Notes under the pieces: generated by a model
What the model was told of the DNA's origin: nothing
Databases searched by the model: none
What the model saw: the letters and a program-made list of their open reading frames with translations, nothing else
Made by a program: the position numbers and the translations under genes
Assembly: GCA_019261985.1 (NCBI GenBank)
Contig: JAFAQY010000113.1
Span: 1 to 47,620, forward strand
Length of the DNA stretch: 47,620 nt
Source of the DNA: Bryobacterales bacterium
GTDB lineage: Bacteria > Acidobacteriota > Terriglobia > Bryobacterales > Bryobacteraceae
Direction: 5' to 3'
Part shown: positions 1-7,651 of the stretch, piece by piece
How the letters are laid out: the number at the start of each line of letters is the position of its first letter
Position numbering within the stretch: the stretch's first letter is position 1

Positions 1-1
1 G

Positions 2-331
2 CCGCCCACCGGCGAGTTGGTTTCGATTCGCAAAGCGGCACAGATTTTGGGAATGAACACCTCTTCGATTCATCGCTGGCTGGCCGATGGCTTCATCGCC
101 GGCGAGCAGGTCACCCCAGGCGCGCCTTGGCAGATTCGGATCACCGATGAACTGCGGGCTCGTATCGTGCAAGAGTCGCCGCCGGAATCGCTCCCTGGGC
201 ATTACCCCGCTTCTTCGCTATTACGGGCCGCTCCGTCTCCCTGCCGGGCCGTCGCGCCGGTTATGTCTGCCCGCCGCACGTTGGTCGCTGTCGCTTCCAC
301 CCTTGCAGGGCCTCCCAGGCTCCTCGACTGA
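2..331 (+). pseudogene. 3' end of a probable serine recombinase, HTH tail, truncated
   Basis: The frame is open from the window edge, so the 5' part is missing. The first 60 residues form a MerR/excisionase-like helix-turn-helix (SIRKAAQILGMNTSSIHRWL, then GAPWQIRITDELRARIV). From memory, this layout is the C-terminal tail of large serine recombinases in rhizobia and related bacteria, where a second HTH-like repeat should follow. Here that repeat is absent: after about position 190 the frame runs into low-complexity Pro/Ser/Leu/Arg sequence that does not look like protein, ending at 331. I infer that the recombinase was broken at about 190 by another element or a rearrangement. An alternative is a stand-alone HTH protein with a normal end beyond what I recognise. 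The catalytic resolvase domain lies outside the window, so the family assignment is tentative. Confidence 0.45.
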
Positions 332-667
332 TCTATCCCCGCGCGCTGTCCCCCACCACCCCGGAAGGTCCGCTGGCTGTGGATGCCTGTTGCTTCACCA
401 GCGATGTCTGGCCCCACCCTAGTCGGCGGGCTGGCCACCTTCGTCTTCCTAAGGAGGCCGAATCGGGTTCACTTGCGTACGGCTCACGGGTTCGCCCCGA
501 CACGCCAGCACTGTTAGCGGTACTCACGCTCGTTCGGCTACTTGCTGAACAGGCAATTTACATGGTGAACTCCTTTCAGTCCACAGGATCAGCCAGGCTT
601 ATCCTGGCAACCGACCGCAAGGGAGCGGATGATTTCGTTGCGCTAAAGCTCTTCGACCCACCGTGCC
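190..667. mobile_element. Unassigned mobile-element segment or insertion scar
   Basis: This stretch holds no convincing gene. It sits between the broken HTH tail and the point, near 667/668, where the secreted-protein gene on the minus strand abruptly loses similarity to its intact relative at 31715-32566. All forward frames give Pro/Ser/Arg-rich peptides of non-coding character. An inverted repeat, GCCAGG-5-CCTGGC, lies at 592-608 close to the right junction. I infer that the segment from the window edge to about 667 arrived by transposition or recombination, and that 190-667 is its non-coding end or a second nested element. I saw no transposase and no target-site duplication, because the left side lies outside the window. 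Confidence 0.4.
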
Positions 668-1216
668 AACCAAAGTGTCTCCGTCCCAGCGCCCGGTGGA
701 ATAGCCGTTCCAGGACGGATTGGGATCTTCGGGCAGAGGACGGCCGTCCGTGAACACCTGACGATAAGACGCGTTGCGCTCGGTGAGAAAGACGACCAGT
801 CCCGGAGCCTGCACGATCTTGCGCAGCAGGGCGCTGGTATAGAGCTTTGCGATGCCGCCGGGCAGGCAATGCGTGGTCGGGTCGTCCTTGCCGTTTTGTG
901 CTTTGCGCTCCGCCACAATTTTCGCTGCCCAGGGCTGATAGGGAAGACCGCCTTTCACCCCCCGCCCGATATCTCCGAACACCGGCGGCACTGCGATTTC
1001 CGGCGCGCACATCACGGTCTTGCCGCCGCTTTGGCACATCATTCCCCAAAGGCCCGAGAGGTCGGGCTTTCCGTCGGCCATGCGTGGCGCGGGAGCGCTC
1101 AGGTTCGGGGAGCCGTCGGCGTTTTTCGGAACCCCGGCTGTCGGGTAATTCAGCCATTGCGCTGACGCGGGCAGAACTATCGTCAGCGCGCCCAGTAAAG
1201 CGAGGACTTTTGTCAT
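599..1216 (-). pseudogene. Secreted WDGDTLV-domain protein, 3' end lost
   Basis: The product has a signal peptide (residues 1-19, ending ASAQ), then NADGSPNLSAPAPRMADGKPDLSGLW, a central CLPGG segment, and the motif pair FTDGRPLPEDPNPSWNGYS and GRWDGDTLV at about 155-183. The intact relative at 31715-32566 matches it through WDGDTLV and then continues with VETSGFND and about 70 more residues. Here the similarity stops at residue 183 (position 668), and an unrelated 22-residue tail runs to a stop. The family is a large acidobacterial set of exported proteins of unknown biochemistry. Loss of the last third makes function unlikely. The break coincides with the mobile segment on the left. The start ATG at 1216 fits the signal peptide. 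Confidence 0.75.
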
Positions 1217-1282
1217 CCGTCACCTCCCAGCGGTCATCCGGATGAGGAGTCTATCAAAGAAAGCTCAGGTGCGATAGCGGGT

Positions 1283-2011
1283 TTACAAAATGCCGCCGTC
1301 TACCTGCAGCTCCGAGCCTGTCATGTAGGAGGCATCGTCGGACGCGAGAAACAGCGCGGCGCGCGCGATCTCTTCCGCGCTTGCGAAGCGCTTGAAAACC
1401 GTGCTCTCGGCCATACGCCTTTGGATGTTTTCCGTCGCTTCGGGCGACAAATTCATCTTCTGGAATAAGGGCGTTTCTACCGGCCCCGGACTCAATATAT
1501 TCACGCGAATCCTGCGCGGGGCCACTTCGGCCGCGATCGTGCGTCCGATGGAGCGCAACGCCGCCTTCGTCGCGGCGTACACCGAGATGCGCGGCCGTCC
1601 TATCCGGCCTGCGACGGAGGCGTTCAGCAAAATTGCTCCCCCATCCGGCATCAGTGGCAGAATCTGCTGAATCGTGAAATACGCGCCCTTCACGTTGGTA
1701 TCGAACTGCTCATCGAAGAAAGCTTCATCCACCTCTTCGATGGGCCTGAAGTGGCAGACTCCAGCATTAACGAACAAGACGTCAACGCGGCCGAACTTGG
1801 CTCGAATTTCCGAAGCCATGGCAGCGATCTGGGTCGGCTTTACGACATCGCACCGGATAAATGCCGCGCCCTCACCCAGTTCCGCCGGAGCGCTAGTCCG
1901 CCCGCTGACGATAATTTGTGCGCCCTCTTGTCCGAATAAACCCGCCGTTGCCAGCCCAATGCCGGATGTCCCGCCAGTGATCAACGCGATTTTGCCTTCG
2001 AGTTTCTTCAT
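1283..2011 (-). CDS. SDR-family NAD(P)-dependent oxidoreductase
   Basis: This is a classical short-chain dehydrogenase of 242 residues, the usual length. Visible motifs are the nucleotide-binding TGGTSGIG at 12-19, NAG at 82-84, the structural Asn at 106 (DTNVKGA), the catalytic Ser132 with Tyr145 and Lys149 (YAATK), and PGP at 175-177, followed by a C-terminal VDGGI end typical of the family. It would act in the cytoplasm on an unknown alcohol or ketone substrate. Nothing in the sequence separates NAD from NADP use with certainty; the SGR at the end of beta-2 leans towards NADP. The start ATG lies 4 nt after the tmk stop, so the two genes are probably co-transcribed, although no functional link to nucleotide synthesis is known. 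Confidence 0.92.
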   Translation of the reverse strand: MKKLEGKIALITGGTSGIGLATAGLFGQEGAQIIVSGRTSAPAELGEGAAFIRCDVVKPTQIAAMASEIRAKFGRVDVLFVNAGVCHFRPIEEVDEAFFDEQFDTNVKGAYFTIQQILPLMPDGGAILLNASVAGRIGRPRISVYAATKAALRSIGRTIAAEVAPRRIRVNILSPGPVETPLFQKMNLSPEATENIQRRMAESTVFKRFASAEEIARAALFLASDDASYMTGSELQVDGGIL

Positions 2012-2015
2012 AAGA

Positions 2016-2642
2016 TCATGTACGCGCCAGCACTGGCTCTACTTGCCGCCACACATCTCCGGCCACGTCCTGAGGATCCCGGCTGCCATCGATCAGGCGT
2101 ACTCTGCCTGGTTCATCTTCCGCCAAGCGGCGGTACGCGTCTCGGACCTGCCGGTGGAATGCGAGCGTTTCATCCTCCATTCGCGTCTCGATATCCTGGG
2201 ACTGATCGTTGCGTTGCCTGGCGCGCGCCAACCCGGTTTCGACGTCGATATCGATCACCAGCGTGAGGTCGGGCGCCAAGCCGCGGCACGCGATGCGATC
2301 GACTTCATAAACCAGTTCCGATCCCATGCCGCGGGCGACGCCCTGATAAACCAGCGTGGAATCGGTGAACCGGTCGCAGAGCACAACCTGGCCCTTCGAC
2401 AATGCCGGAAGAATCCACTGATCCACGTTCTGCGCCCGGGCGGCGAACATCAGCAGCAGCTCGGCCGTTGGACACAACTCCTGGTTGCGGGCATCCAGCA
2501 ACACCCTGCGTATTTGCAGGCCGATGGGCGTGCCGCCAGGCTCGGCGGTTTCGAGCACCGAGCGGCCGGCTTCGCGAAGGCGCGCGCCGAGCAGTTTCAA
2601 TTGCGTTGATTTACCGCTTCCCTCGGGGCCTTCAAACGTGAT
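2016..2642 (-). CDS. tmk: Thymidylate kinase with a non-standard start codon
   Basis: The enzyme phosphorylates dTMP to dTDP in the cytoplasm, an essential step in dTTP synthesis. The P-loop ITFEGPEGSGKST sits at the very N-terminus, CDRFTDST carries the nucleotide-binding DR motif, and an Arg-rich segment (ARQRNDQSQ) is in the LID region. At about 208 residues it has the family's usual length. The start is odd: between the in-frame stop TAG at 2694-2696 and a TTG at 2598-2600 that lies inside the P-loop region, the frame holds no ATG, GTG or TTG. I place the start at ATC 2640-2642 because AGGGG lies 7 nt upstream and the product then begins M-TFEGPEGSGK. A base-call error or an ATA start at 2679-2681 are alternatives. 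The downstream SDR gene follows after 4 nt. Confidence 0.85.
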   Translation of the reverse strand: MTFEGPEGSGKSTQLKLLGARLREAGRSVLETAEPGGTPIGLQIRRVLLDARNQELCPTAELLLMFAARAQNVDQWILPALSKGQVVLCDRFTDSTLVYQGVARGMGSELVYEVDRIACRGLAPDLTLVIDIDVETGLARARQRNDQSQDIETRMEDETLAFHRQVRDAYRRLAEDEPGRVRLIDGSRDPQDVAGDVWRQVEPVLART

Positions 2643-2848
2643 GAATAAACCCCTGGCGCTTACACCGTGATGGGTGGGTATAGGGAAACCTTTCTAAACG
2701 CTGCAAGGATGAAACTCGAAGCCGATCATAACATGAGAAGGTTTTCGCACTCCTGCCACTATTCAAGTGATAGGCCAACGCCGATATACAGGTGAGGGCG
2801 ATTCAATTTATGCCGGAGTATCGCTATCCGGCGAATCGAGGTTTGAAA

Positions 2849-3580
2849 ATGGCAACTATGACCGAAGCCCCTAATCGGGCCTCACACCTTGTGCCACTGG
2901 CCACCCGGCCTGCACCGGCGCAGAAAAGTCCTTCGGAGAAGGCGAAAACGGTGGTCATATGCGATACCCAGCCTGTCACGGCTGAGGGTATCCGCAATCT
3001 TTTGGCGGGGAACGGGGATCTCCAATTCTCTCTAGCCGCGGCGTCGTTGAGCCAGGCTCGCGAATTCGCGCGTCTGCACAACCCGGATGTCGTGGTGATC
3101 GATAAGGGGTTTGGGATTCAGGCGATTCTGGAATTTCTTTCCGAGGCGGGCCACTCTGGAAACGGCCGCGCGCACACGAATATCGTGATCTGGGGCGTTT
3201 CGGTAACGGAGGCGGAAGCGCTGCGCTTTCTTCAGTCGGGAGCGCGTGGAATTTTGCGAAAAACCGCCGCGGTCCCGGCCGTGCTCTCGTGCTTGCGTAC
3301 GGTCGCCCAAGGACGAACCTGGATGGAGGATACTGTTTTTCGCGATGGCCTGCGCGCGGAACGATATCCTCGCAGCGAGCTCACCACGCGCGAGCAACAG
3401 GTATTGGAGCTGGTAGAGCAAGGGTTCAAGAATAAAGACATCGCCAATGAACTGGGCATCCGTCCGGGCACGGTGAAGATTCACCTGAAACACATCTTTG
3501 AAAAGACCGGAATCCGCGGCCGCTACGGTTTAGCTCTGAGCGGTTTGAAGGAGCGGGGCCTGGTTTCCGCGACCGCATAA
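2849..3580 (+). CDS. LuxR/NarL-type response regulator
   Basis: A 243-residue two-domain regulator. After a 33-residue Pro/Ala-rich N-terminal extension comes a receiver-like domain (about 34-155) with an acidic residue at D39, a phospho-acceptor candidate D85 in VVVID and a conserved K138 in GILRK. A LuxR-type HTH (177-235) follows, with LTTREQQVLELV, NKDIANELGI and TVKIHLKHIFEKTG. The usual Met-Pro after the phospho-acceptor is replaced by KGFG, so phosphorylation control may differ from textbook NarL. The start ATG at 2849 has GAGG 7 nt upstream; upstream starts at 2792 (GTG) and 2810 (ATG) are open but lack a ribosome site. No histidine kinase lies nearby, so the regulator is an orphan here. 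It is divergent from tmk and ends just before a REP-like palindrome. Confidence 0.85.
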   Translation: MATMTEAPNRASHLVPLATRPAPAQKSPSEKAKTVVICDTQPVTAEGIRNLLAGNGDLQFSLAAASLSQAREFARLHNPDVVVIDKGFGIQAILEFLSEAGHSGNGRAHTNIVIWGVSVTEAEALRFLQSGARGILRKTAAVPAVLSCLRTVAQGRTWMEDTVFRDGLRAERYPRSELTTREQQVLELVEQGFKNKDIANELGIRPGTVKIHLKHIFEKTGIRGRYGLALSGLKERGLVSATA

Positions 3581-3586
3581 CCCGCT

Positions 3587-3625
3587 GTGGGGCGGGCTTC
3601 AGCCTGCGGCGGGCTTCAGCCCGCC
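3587..3625. repeat. REP-like double palindrome
   Basis: Two adjacent hairpin modules, GTGGGGCGGGCTTCAGCC followed by GGCGGGCTTCAGCCCGCC, lie 6 nt after the response-regulator stop. Both have the CTTCAG core shared with the other copies in this window (23298, 32488, 33837, 47434). They could act as an mRNA 3' stabiliser or a terminator for the upstream gene. Confidence 0.8.
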
Positions 3626-3717
3626 ATTGTTTATCCTTTCACGCGCTGGCTGCGCGAATGCGCCGATTCGTCTGAGCCGAAAGCAGATATGATGGACAAT
3701 TGGCGCGACGGCGGCAT

Positions 3718-5667
3718 ATGCTCAAATCCTCACCTTCGATTTCTCTCCTTCTGTTCGCCGGCGGGCTCGCCGCCGCGCGCGTATTCGGCCAAGGCGCGCC
3801 GGCGCTCGATCTCACCGACTTCTCCGGCGTGTGGGAAGAAGTCATCCATGAGGACAGCTACGAGCGGTCCGGCGGGCCGCCGCTCGGGGATTACCAAGGC
3901 ATTCCGTTAAACGATGCCGGCCGGATGAAGGCCGATAGCCACGACCACTCCGAGTGGAGCCTGCCCGAGTTTCAATGCCGTCCGCATTCCGCGCCGTATC
4001 AGTGGCGCGCGCTCGGCAGCGTGCGGTTCTGGAACGAAGTCGACCCCATCGGCCGCGATCTCACCGCGATTCACGTCGAATATCTCCGCTCGCTTGACCG
4101 CGTGATCTACATGGACGGCCGCCCGCATCCTCCGGAGTGGGGTCCGCATAGCTGGTCCGGTTTCTCCACCGGCAAGTGGGAAGGAAACACGCTGGTCGTG
4201 ACCACCACGCACATCAAAGGCAGTTATCTGCGCCGTAATGGCGCGAGCTTCAGCGACAAGGCGACCATGCTGGAGTACCTCGATCGCCATGGCGACATCC
4301 TCACGATTACGATGATCCTCACCGACCCTGTATGGCTTGAGGAGCCGCTCATTCAGACGACCAACTACCGCCTGAACACCCACACGGCGCTGACCTATTA
4401 TCCGTGCACGGTAAGCGAGGAGAACATTTCTAAAGCAATTCCGCACTTTCTGCCCGGCGCAACCGAGCAGCTTAAAGACGCAGCCGGATGGATCCCGAAG
4501 CAGGCGGCGCGCGGCGGAGCGGCGTCGACATATCCGGAGTACCGCCTGACCTTACGTCAAGGCCAGGGCAATACCATGCAGCCTGCTCGCTTGCCGGCGA
4601 ACGCGAAGCTTTCCGCGTCGGTTTTGGCCGCGATTCCGAAGCCCTCTAACGAAGAAATTCACGTTATGCCCGTACAGGGCAATGTGTACATGATTATCGG
4701 CGCGGGCGGCAACATCGCGGCTTCCATCGGCAAGGACGGCATTCTGCTGGTCGATTCCGGGAAAGCGGAGATGGCGACCAAGGCTCTGCAAACCATTTTT
4801 CAGCTGGCTACTTCGGTTACGGCTTCGCCCGTCCCGAATAAGTGTTTGGGCCTGCATTGCCCGGATTCGCCTTACCGCTGGACGAGTCCTTCGCTGGCTG
4901 CAATCATCGCCTCGCCGGCCGCGGCCAAGCCGGTTCGCTACATTCTGAACACCAGCGCCGATCCGGATCATGCCGGCGGCAATGGAAAGATGGCCGAGCT
5001 TTCCTCGGACAGCAAGATTTTGGGCGTCACCTTCCCGCCGGTAGGTGTAGTCCCAAGCGCGACGATTATCGCTCATGAAAACGTCCTCTCAAGAATGAGC
5101 GCGCCGGGAACGCAAAAAGACACAACCGCATTCCCCTCCGCCGATTGGCCGACGGACTCCTACCGCGACGCCTCCTACAAGCTCAGCGAATTTGTCAACG
5201 GCGAAGGCATCCAGCTATTCCATGAGCCGGCCGCGCATACCGATGGAGACACGATTGTCTTCTTCCGCTACTCCGATGTGATAGCTGCCGGAGATATTCT
5301 CCGCACCGACGGCTATCCCGTGTTCGACATCCAGAAAGGCGGCAGCTTGAATGGAGTGCTCGACGCGTTGAATCATATCCTCGACATCGCGGTTCCCGAA
5401 TTCCGGTCGCAAGGCGGGACGCTGATTATTCCCGGCCACGGCCGGCTTTGCGACACCGGCGACGTCGCAAATTACCGCAATATGGTGGCGATACTCCGCG
5501 ATCGCATAGACGCCCTGGTTAAAAAAGGCATGACGCTCGAACAAGTCAAGGCGGCCAAGCCGACATTTGATTATGATGGATTGTACGGCTCTACGACGGG
5601 TCCGTGGACCACTGACATGTTCGTCGAGGCGGCATACAAAAGCCTCAGCGCGAGCGTGAAACGATAG
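3718..5667 (+). CDS. Secreted WDGDTLV domain fused to a metallo-beta-lactamase-fold domain
   Basis: A 649-residue exported protein. A signal peptide covers about 1-25 (cleaved near VFGQG). Residues about 31-240 form a domain of the WDGDTLV family (FSGVWEE, YMDGRPHP, STGKWEGNTLVVTTT). Residues 312-600 form a metallo-beta-lactamase fold (GNVYMIIGAGGNIAASIG, DGILLVDSG, TSADPDHAGGN, AAHTDGD, AAGDIL, PGHG). The Zn1 motif HxHxDH reads S413-A-D415-P-D417-H418, so the first two His are missing; D417, H418, H507, D526 and H574 remain. A one-metal hydrolase is possible. The start ATG 3718 fits the signal peptide; an in-frame TTG at 3700 is also open. The DUF6152 gene begins 7 nt downstream. Substrate unknown; cyclase-like or lactonase-like hydrolysis is only a guess. 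Confidence 0.8.
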   Translation: MLKSSPSISLLLFAGGLAAARVFGQGAPALDLTDFSGVWEEVIHEDSYERSGGPPLGDYQGIPLNDAGRMKADSHDHSEWSLPEFQCRPHSAPYQWRALGSVRFWNEVDPIGRDLTAIHVEYLRSLDRVIYMDGRPHPPEWGPHSWSGFSTGKWEGNTLVVTTTHIKGSYLRRNGASFSDKATMLEYLDRHGDILTITMILTDPVWLEEPLIQTTNYRLNTHTALTYYPCTVSEENISKAIPHFLPGATEQLKDAAGWIPKQAARGGAASTYPEYRLTLRQGQGNTMQPARLPANAKLSASVLAAIPKPSNEEIHVMPVQGNVYMIIGAGGNIAASIGKDGILLVDSGKAEMATKALQTIFQLATSVTASPVPNKCLGLHCPDSPYRWTSPSLAAIIASPAAAKPVRYILNTSADPDHAGGNGKMAELSSDSKILGVTFPPVGVVPSATIIAHENVLSRMSAPGTQKDTTAFPSADWPTDSYRDASYKLSEFVNGEGIQLFHEPAAHTDGDTIVFFRYSDVIAAGDILRTDGYPVFDIQKGGSLNGVLDALNHILDIAVPEFRSQGGTLIIPGHGRLCDTGDVANYRNMVAILRDRIDALVKKGMTLEQVKAAKPTFDYDGLYGSTTGPWTTDMFVEAAYKSLSASVKR

Positions 5668-5674
5668 GAAAACG

Positions 5675-6070
5675 ATGAAACGCAAACTCTCTCTGTTGGC
5701 CGCGGCCGCGCTTGTATCGGGCTTGACCGCGTATGCTCATCACTCGCTCGCCGCCACTTATCTTGCCGACAAGGAAGTAACGCTCGACGGCAAGATCGCC
5801 GAGATCCTATTGCGCAATCCGCATTCCTTCCTTCAAATCGATGCGCCCGATGAGAGCGGAGCGATGCAGCGCTGGTCGCTGGAGTGGCGTTCGTCCGGGC
5901 AACTGGGCCAGCAGGGCATTAAGCGCGACACGCTGAAGATTGGCGATGAGGTCGTAATAACGATGAACCCGTCGCGGACCGCGAGCGATCACCGCGGCGC
6001 GCTCAAGACCCTGCACCGCAAATCGGATGGCTTTGGCTGGGGCACCAAGCCGGGCGAAAGCATTGATTAG
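5675..6070 (+). CDS. DUF6152-like secreted protein
   Basis: A 131-residue protein with a clear signal peptide (MKRKLSLLAAAALVSGLTAYA) followed immediately by HHSLAATY. The pattern AHHS, then KEVTLDGKIAEILLRNPHSFLQID and W-SLEW-SSGQL, then a DxVVI segment, matches from memory the DUF6152 family: small exported beta-rich proteins of unknown function, common in Acidobacteria and Proteobacteria and often beside proteins of the WDGDTLV type, as here. The start lies 7 nt after the preceding stop, and the gene overlaps the next by 8 nt, so all three are probably one operon. It is likely periplasmic; no catalytic motif is visible. Confidence 0.85.
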   Translation: MKRKLSLLAAAALVSGLTAYAHHSLAATYLADKEVTLDGKIAEILLRNPHSFLQIDAPDESGAMQRWSLEWRSSGQLGQQGIKRDTLKIGDEVVITMNPSRTASDHRGALKTLHRKSDGFGWGTKPGESID

Positions 6071-6830
6071 AGGAAGTACGGCATCCCTCAGCCTGTGCAC
6101 GCTGCTCGCGATGGCGTTATCGGCGCCGACACTTTTCGGTCAAGGTCGCGGCCGGGGTGGCGCTGCTCCCAATCCCCGCACCGGCGCGGCGTTCGATCCT
6201 ACCGGCTACTGGGTCTCGGTCGTGACCGAGGACTGGATGTTCCGGATGGTGACGCCTCCCAAGGGCGCGTACCTGGGTGTTCCGCTGAACGGCGAAGCCC
6301 GAAAGGCTGCCGACGCATGGGATCCCGCGAAAGACGAAGCCGAGGGGAATGAGTGCAAGGCATACGGCGCGCCCGCGTTGATGCGCATCCCCGGCCGCCT
6401 CCACATCACGTGGGAAAACGACACAACTTTACGCGTCGAGACTGATGCCGGCGCCCAAACGCGCCTGTTTCATTTCGCCGGCGCCACTCCGAAAGACGCT
6501 GAGCCATCGTGGCAAGGCTACTCGGTCGCGCAGTGGGAATACGCCGCTCCGTCCGGCGGCCGAGGCGCGTCCCGGATGGGCGATTTGAAGGTCGTCACGA
6601 CTGCATTACAGCCCGGTTACCTTCGCAAAAACGGCGTCCCGTATAGCGCGAACGCACTCCTGACCGAATATTACGATCTGCACCCCGCGCCCAATGGCGA
6701 CACTTGGCTCGTAGTGACGACGGAAGTCGCCGACCCGCAGTATTTGACGTCTCCGTTCATCACCAGCACGCATTTTAAGAAACAGCCGGACGCCACCGGA
6801 TGGATGCCGGAGCCTTGCACCGCGCGGTGA
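6063..6830 (+). CDS. Secreted WDGDTLV-family protein
   Basis: An exported protein of about 255 residues, related to the N-terminal domain of the preceding fusion protein. Shared features are FDPTGYWVSVVTEDW near the mature N-terminus, a GAYLGVPLNGEARKAAD segment matching GDYQGIPLNDAGRMKAD, EPSWQGYSVAQWE in place of the WDGDTLV block, and the PGYLRKNGVPYS and LTEYYDLH segments near the end. I chose TTG 6063 because it starts a good signal peptide (IRGSTASLSLCTLLAMALSA) and gives the same short overlap used elsewhere in this operon; ATG 6027 is also open. A Gly/Arg-rich linker (GQGRGRGGAAP) follows the signal. Function unknown. It overlaps the next gene by 4 nt. Confidence 0.75.
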   Translation: MIRGSTASLSLCTLLAMALSAPTLFGQGRGRGGAAPNPRTGAAFDPTGYWVSVVTEDWMFRMVTPPKGAYLGVPLNGEARKAADAWDPAKDEAEGNECKAYGAPALMRIPGRLHITWENDTTLRVETDAGAQTRLFHFAGATPKDAEPSWQGYSVAQWEYAAPSGGRGASRMGDLKVVTTALQPGYLRKNGVPYSANALLTEYYDLHPAPNGDTWLVVTTEVADPQYLTSPFITSTHFKKQPDATGWMPEPCTAR

Positions 6831-7648
6831 TTACCCAGAAGGAAAAAGCCAACCGCTTCCGCGCGCTCCACCATGCTCCGGGCGCGTTTATTATCCCAAA
6901 CCCGTGGGACATTGGCTCCGCCCGCCTGCTGGCGGGCCTTGGATTTCCGGCATTGGCCACATCGAGCGCCGCCGCCGCGGCTGCGCAAGGTAAACGCGAT
7001 CATGGACTGACGCGGGATGAAGCGCTGGCGGATGCCGGCTTGATCGGCGGCGCGACGGACCTGCCGGTCTCCGCGGATCTTGGAAAAGGATTCGGCGATG
7101 CGCCGGAGGATGTGGCGGAAACGATCCGGCGCGCTGCTAGCGCCGGACTCGTGGGATGCACCATCGAAGATTCAACCGGCAACCCGGACAGTCCTCTTTA
7201 CCCGGAGCAATTGGCGATCGAAAGAATTGCCGCAGCGGTGGAAGCAGCACGCGCGCTGCCCTTTACTTTTATGCTGACGGCGCGCGCTCACAATTTCCTT
7301 TACCACAACCCAGACCTCGACGAAACCATTCGCCGCCTTCAGGCCTTCGAGAAAGCAGGCGCGGATGTGTTGTTCGCCCCAGGTCTTCCCGACATCGATA
7401 CTGTGCGCGCGGTGTGTGCGGCGATATCGAAACCGTTCAACTTCATGGCTGGAATCCCGAAAAAATCGTTTCCCGCGGCGGAGCTCGCCGCCGCCGGTGT
7501 CAAACGCATCAGTCTTGCTACGTCGCTTTATCGAGCGTCGATGACCGGTCTTCTAAATGCGGCGCGCGAGGTGAAAGAACTCGGCACGTTCAGCTTCCTG
7601 GGCCCGAGCGTCACCACCGCGGATCTCAACAAGCTAATGGGAATTTGA
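6827..7648 (+). CDS. PEP mutase/isocitrate lyase-superfamily enzyme
   Basis: A 273-residue TIM-barrel enzyme of the phosphoenolpyruvate mutase/isocitrate lyase superfamily, subgroup of short oxaloacetate or 2-methylisocitrate lyase-like proteins. Visible blocks are FIIPNPWDIGSARLLAGLGF, ATSSAA, a loop with GKRDHGLTRDEAL, VSADLGKGFG (metal-binding region), GCTIEDS (the conserved Glu-Asp pair) and LTARAHNFL. Members cleave or form C-C or P-C bonds in 2-oxo acids; the exact substrate cannot be read here. The GTG start at 6827 overlaps the preceding stop (GTGA); an ATG at 6800 is open but would overlap by 31 nt. It is cytoplasmic, unlike the exported proteins before it. It ends 3 nt from the convergent gene at 7652. 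Confidence 0.85.
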   Translation: MITQKEKANRFRALHHAPGAFIIPNPWDIGSARLLAGLGFPALATSSAAAAAAQGKRDHGLTRDEALADAGLIGGATDLPVSADLGKGFGDAPEDVAETIRRAASAGLVGCTIEDSTGNPDSPLYPEQLAIERIAAAVEAARALPFTFMLTARAHNFLYHNPDLDETIRRLQAFEKAGADVLFAPGLPDIDTVRAVCAAISKPFNFMAGIPKKSFPAAELAAAGVKRISLATSLYRASMTGLLNAAREVKELGTFSFLGPSVTTADLNKLMGI

Positions 7649-7651
7649 CGG

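Noticed and set aside
190-667. Group II intron or known IS
   Set aside because: No reverse transcriptase, transposase or convincing domain V hairpin was seen, so it is listed only as an unassigned mobile segment.
576-1223. Second long open frame on the minus strand across the truncated secreted-protein gene
   Set aside because: Its product is Arg/Ser-rich with no signal peptide or motif, while the 599-1216 frame carries a clear signal peptide and family motifs.
3700-3717. TTG 3700 as start of the MBL fusion protein
   Set aside because: It would put six charged residues before a signal peptide that is already complete from ATG 3718.
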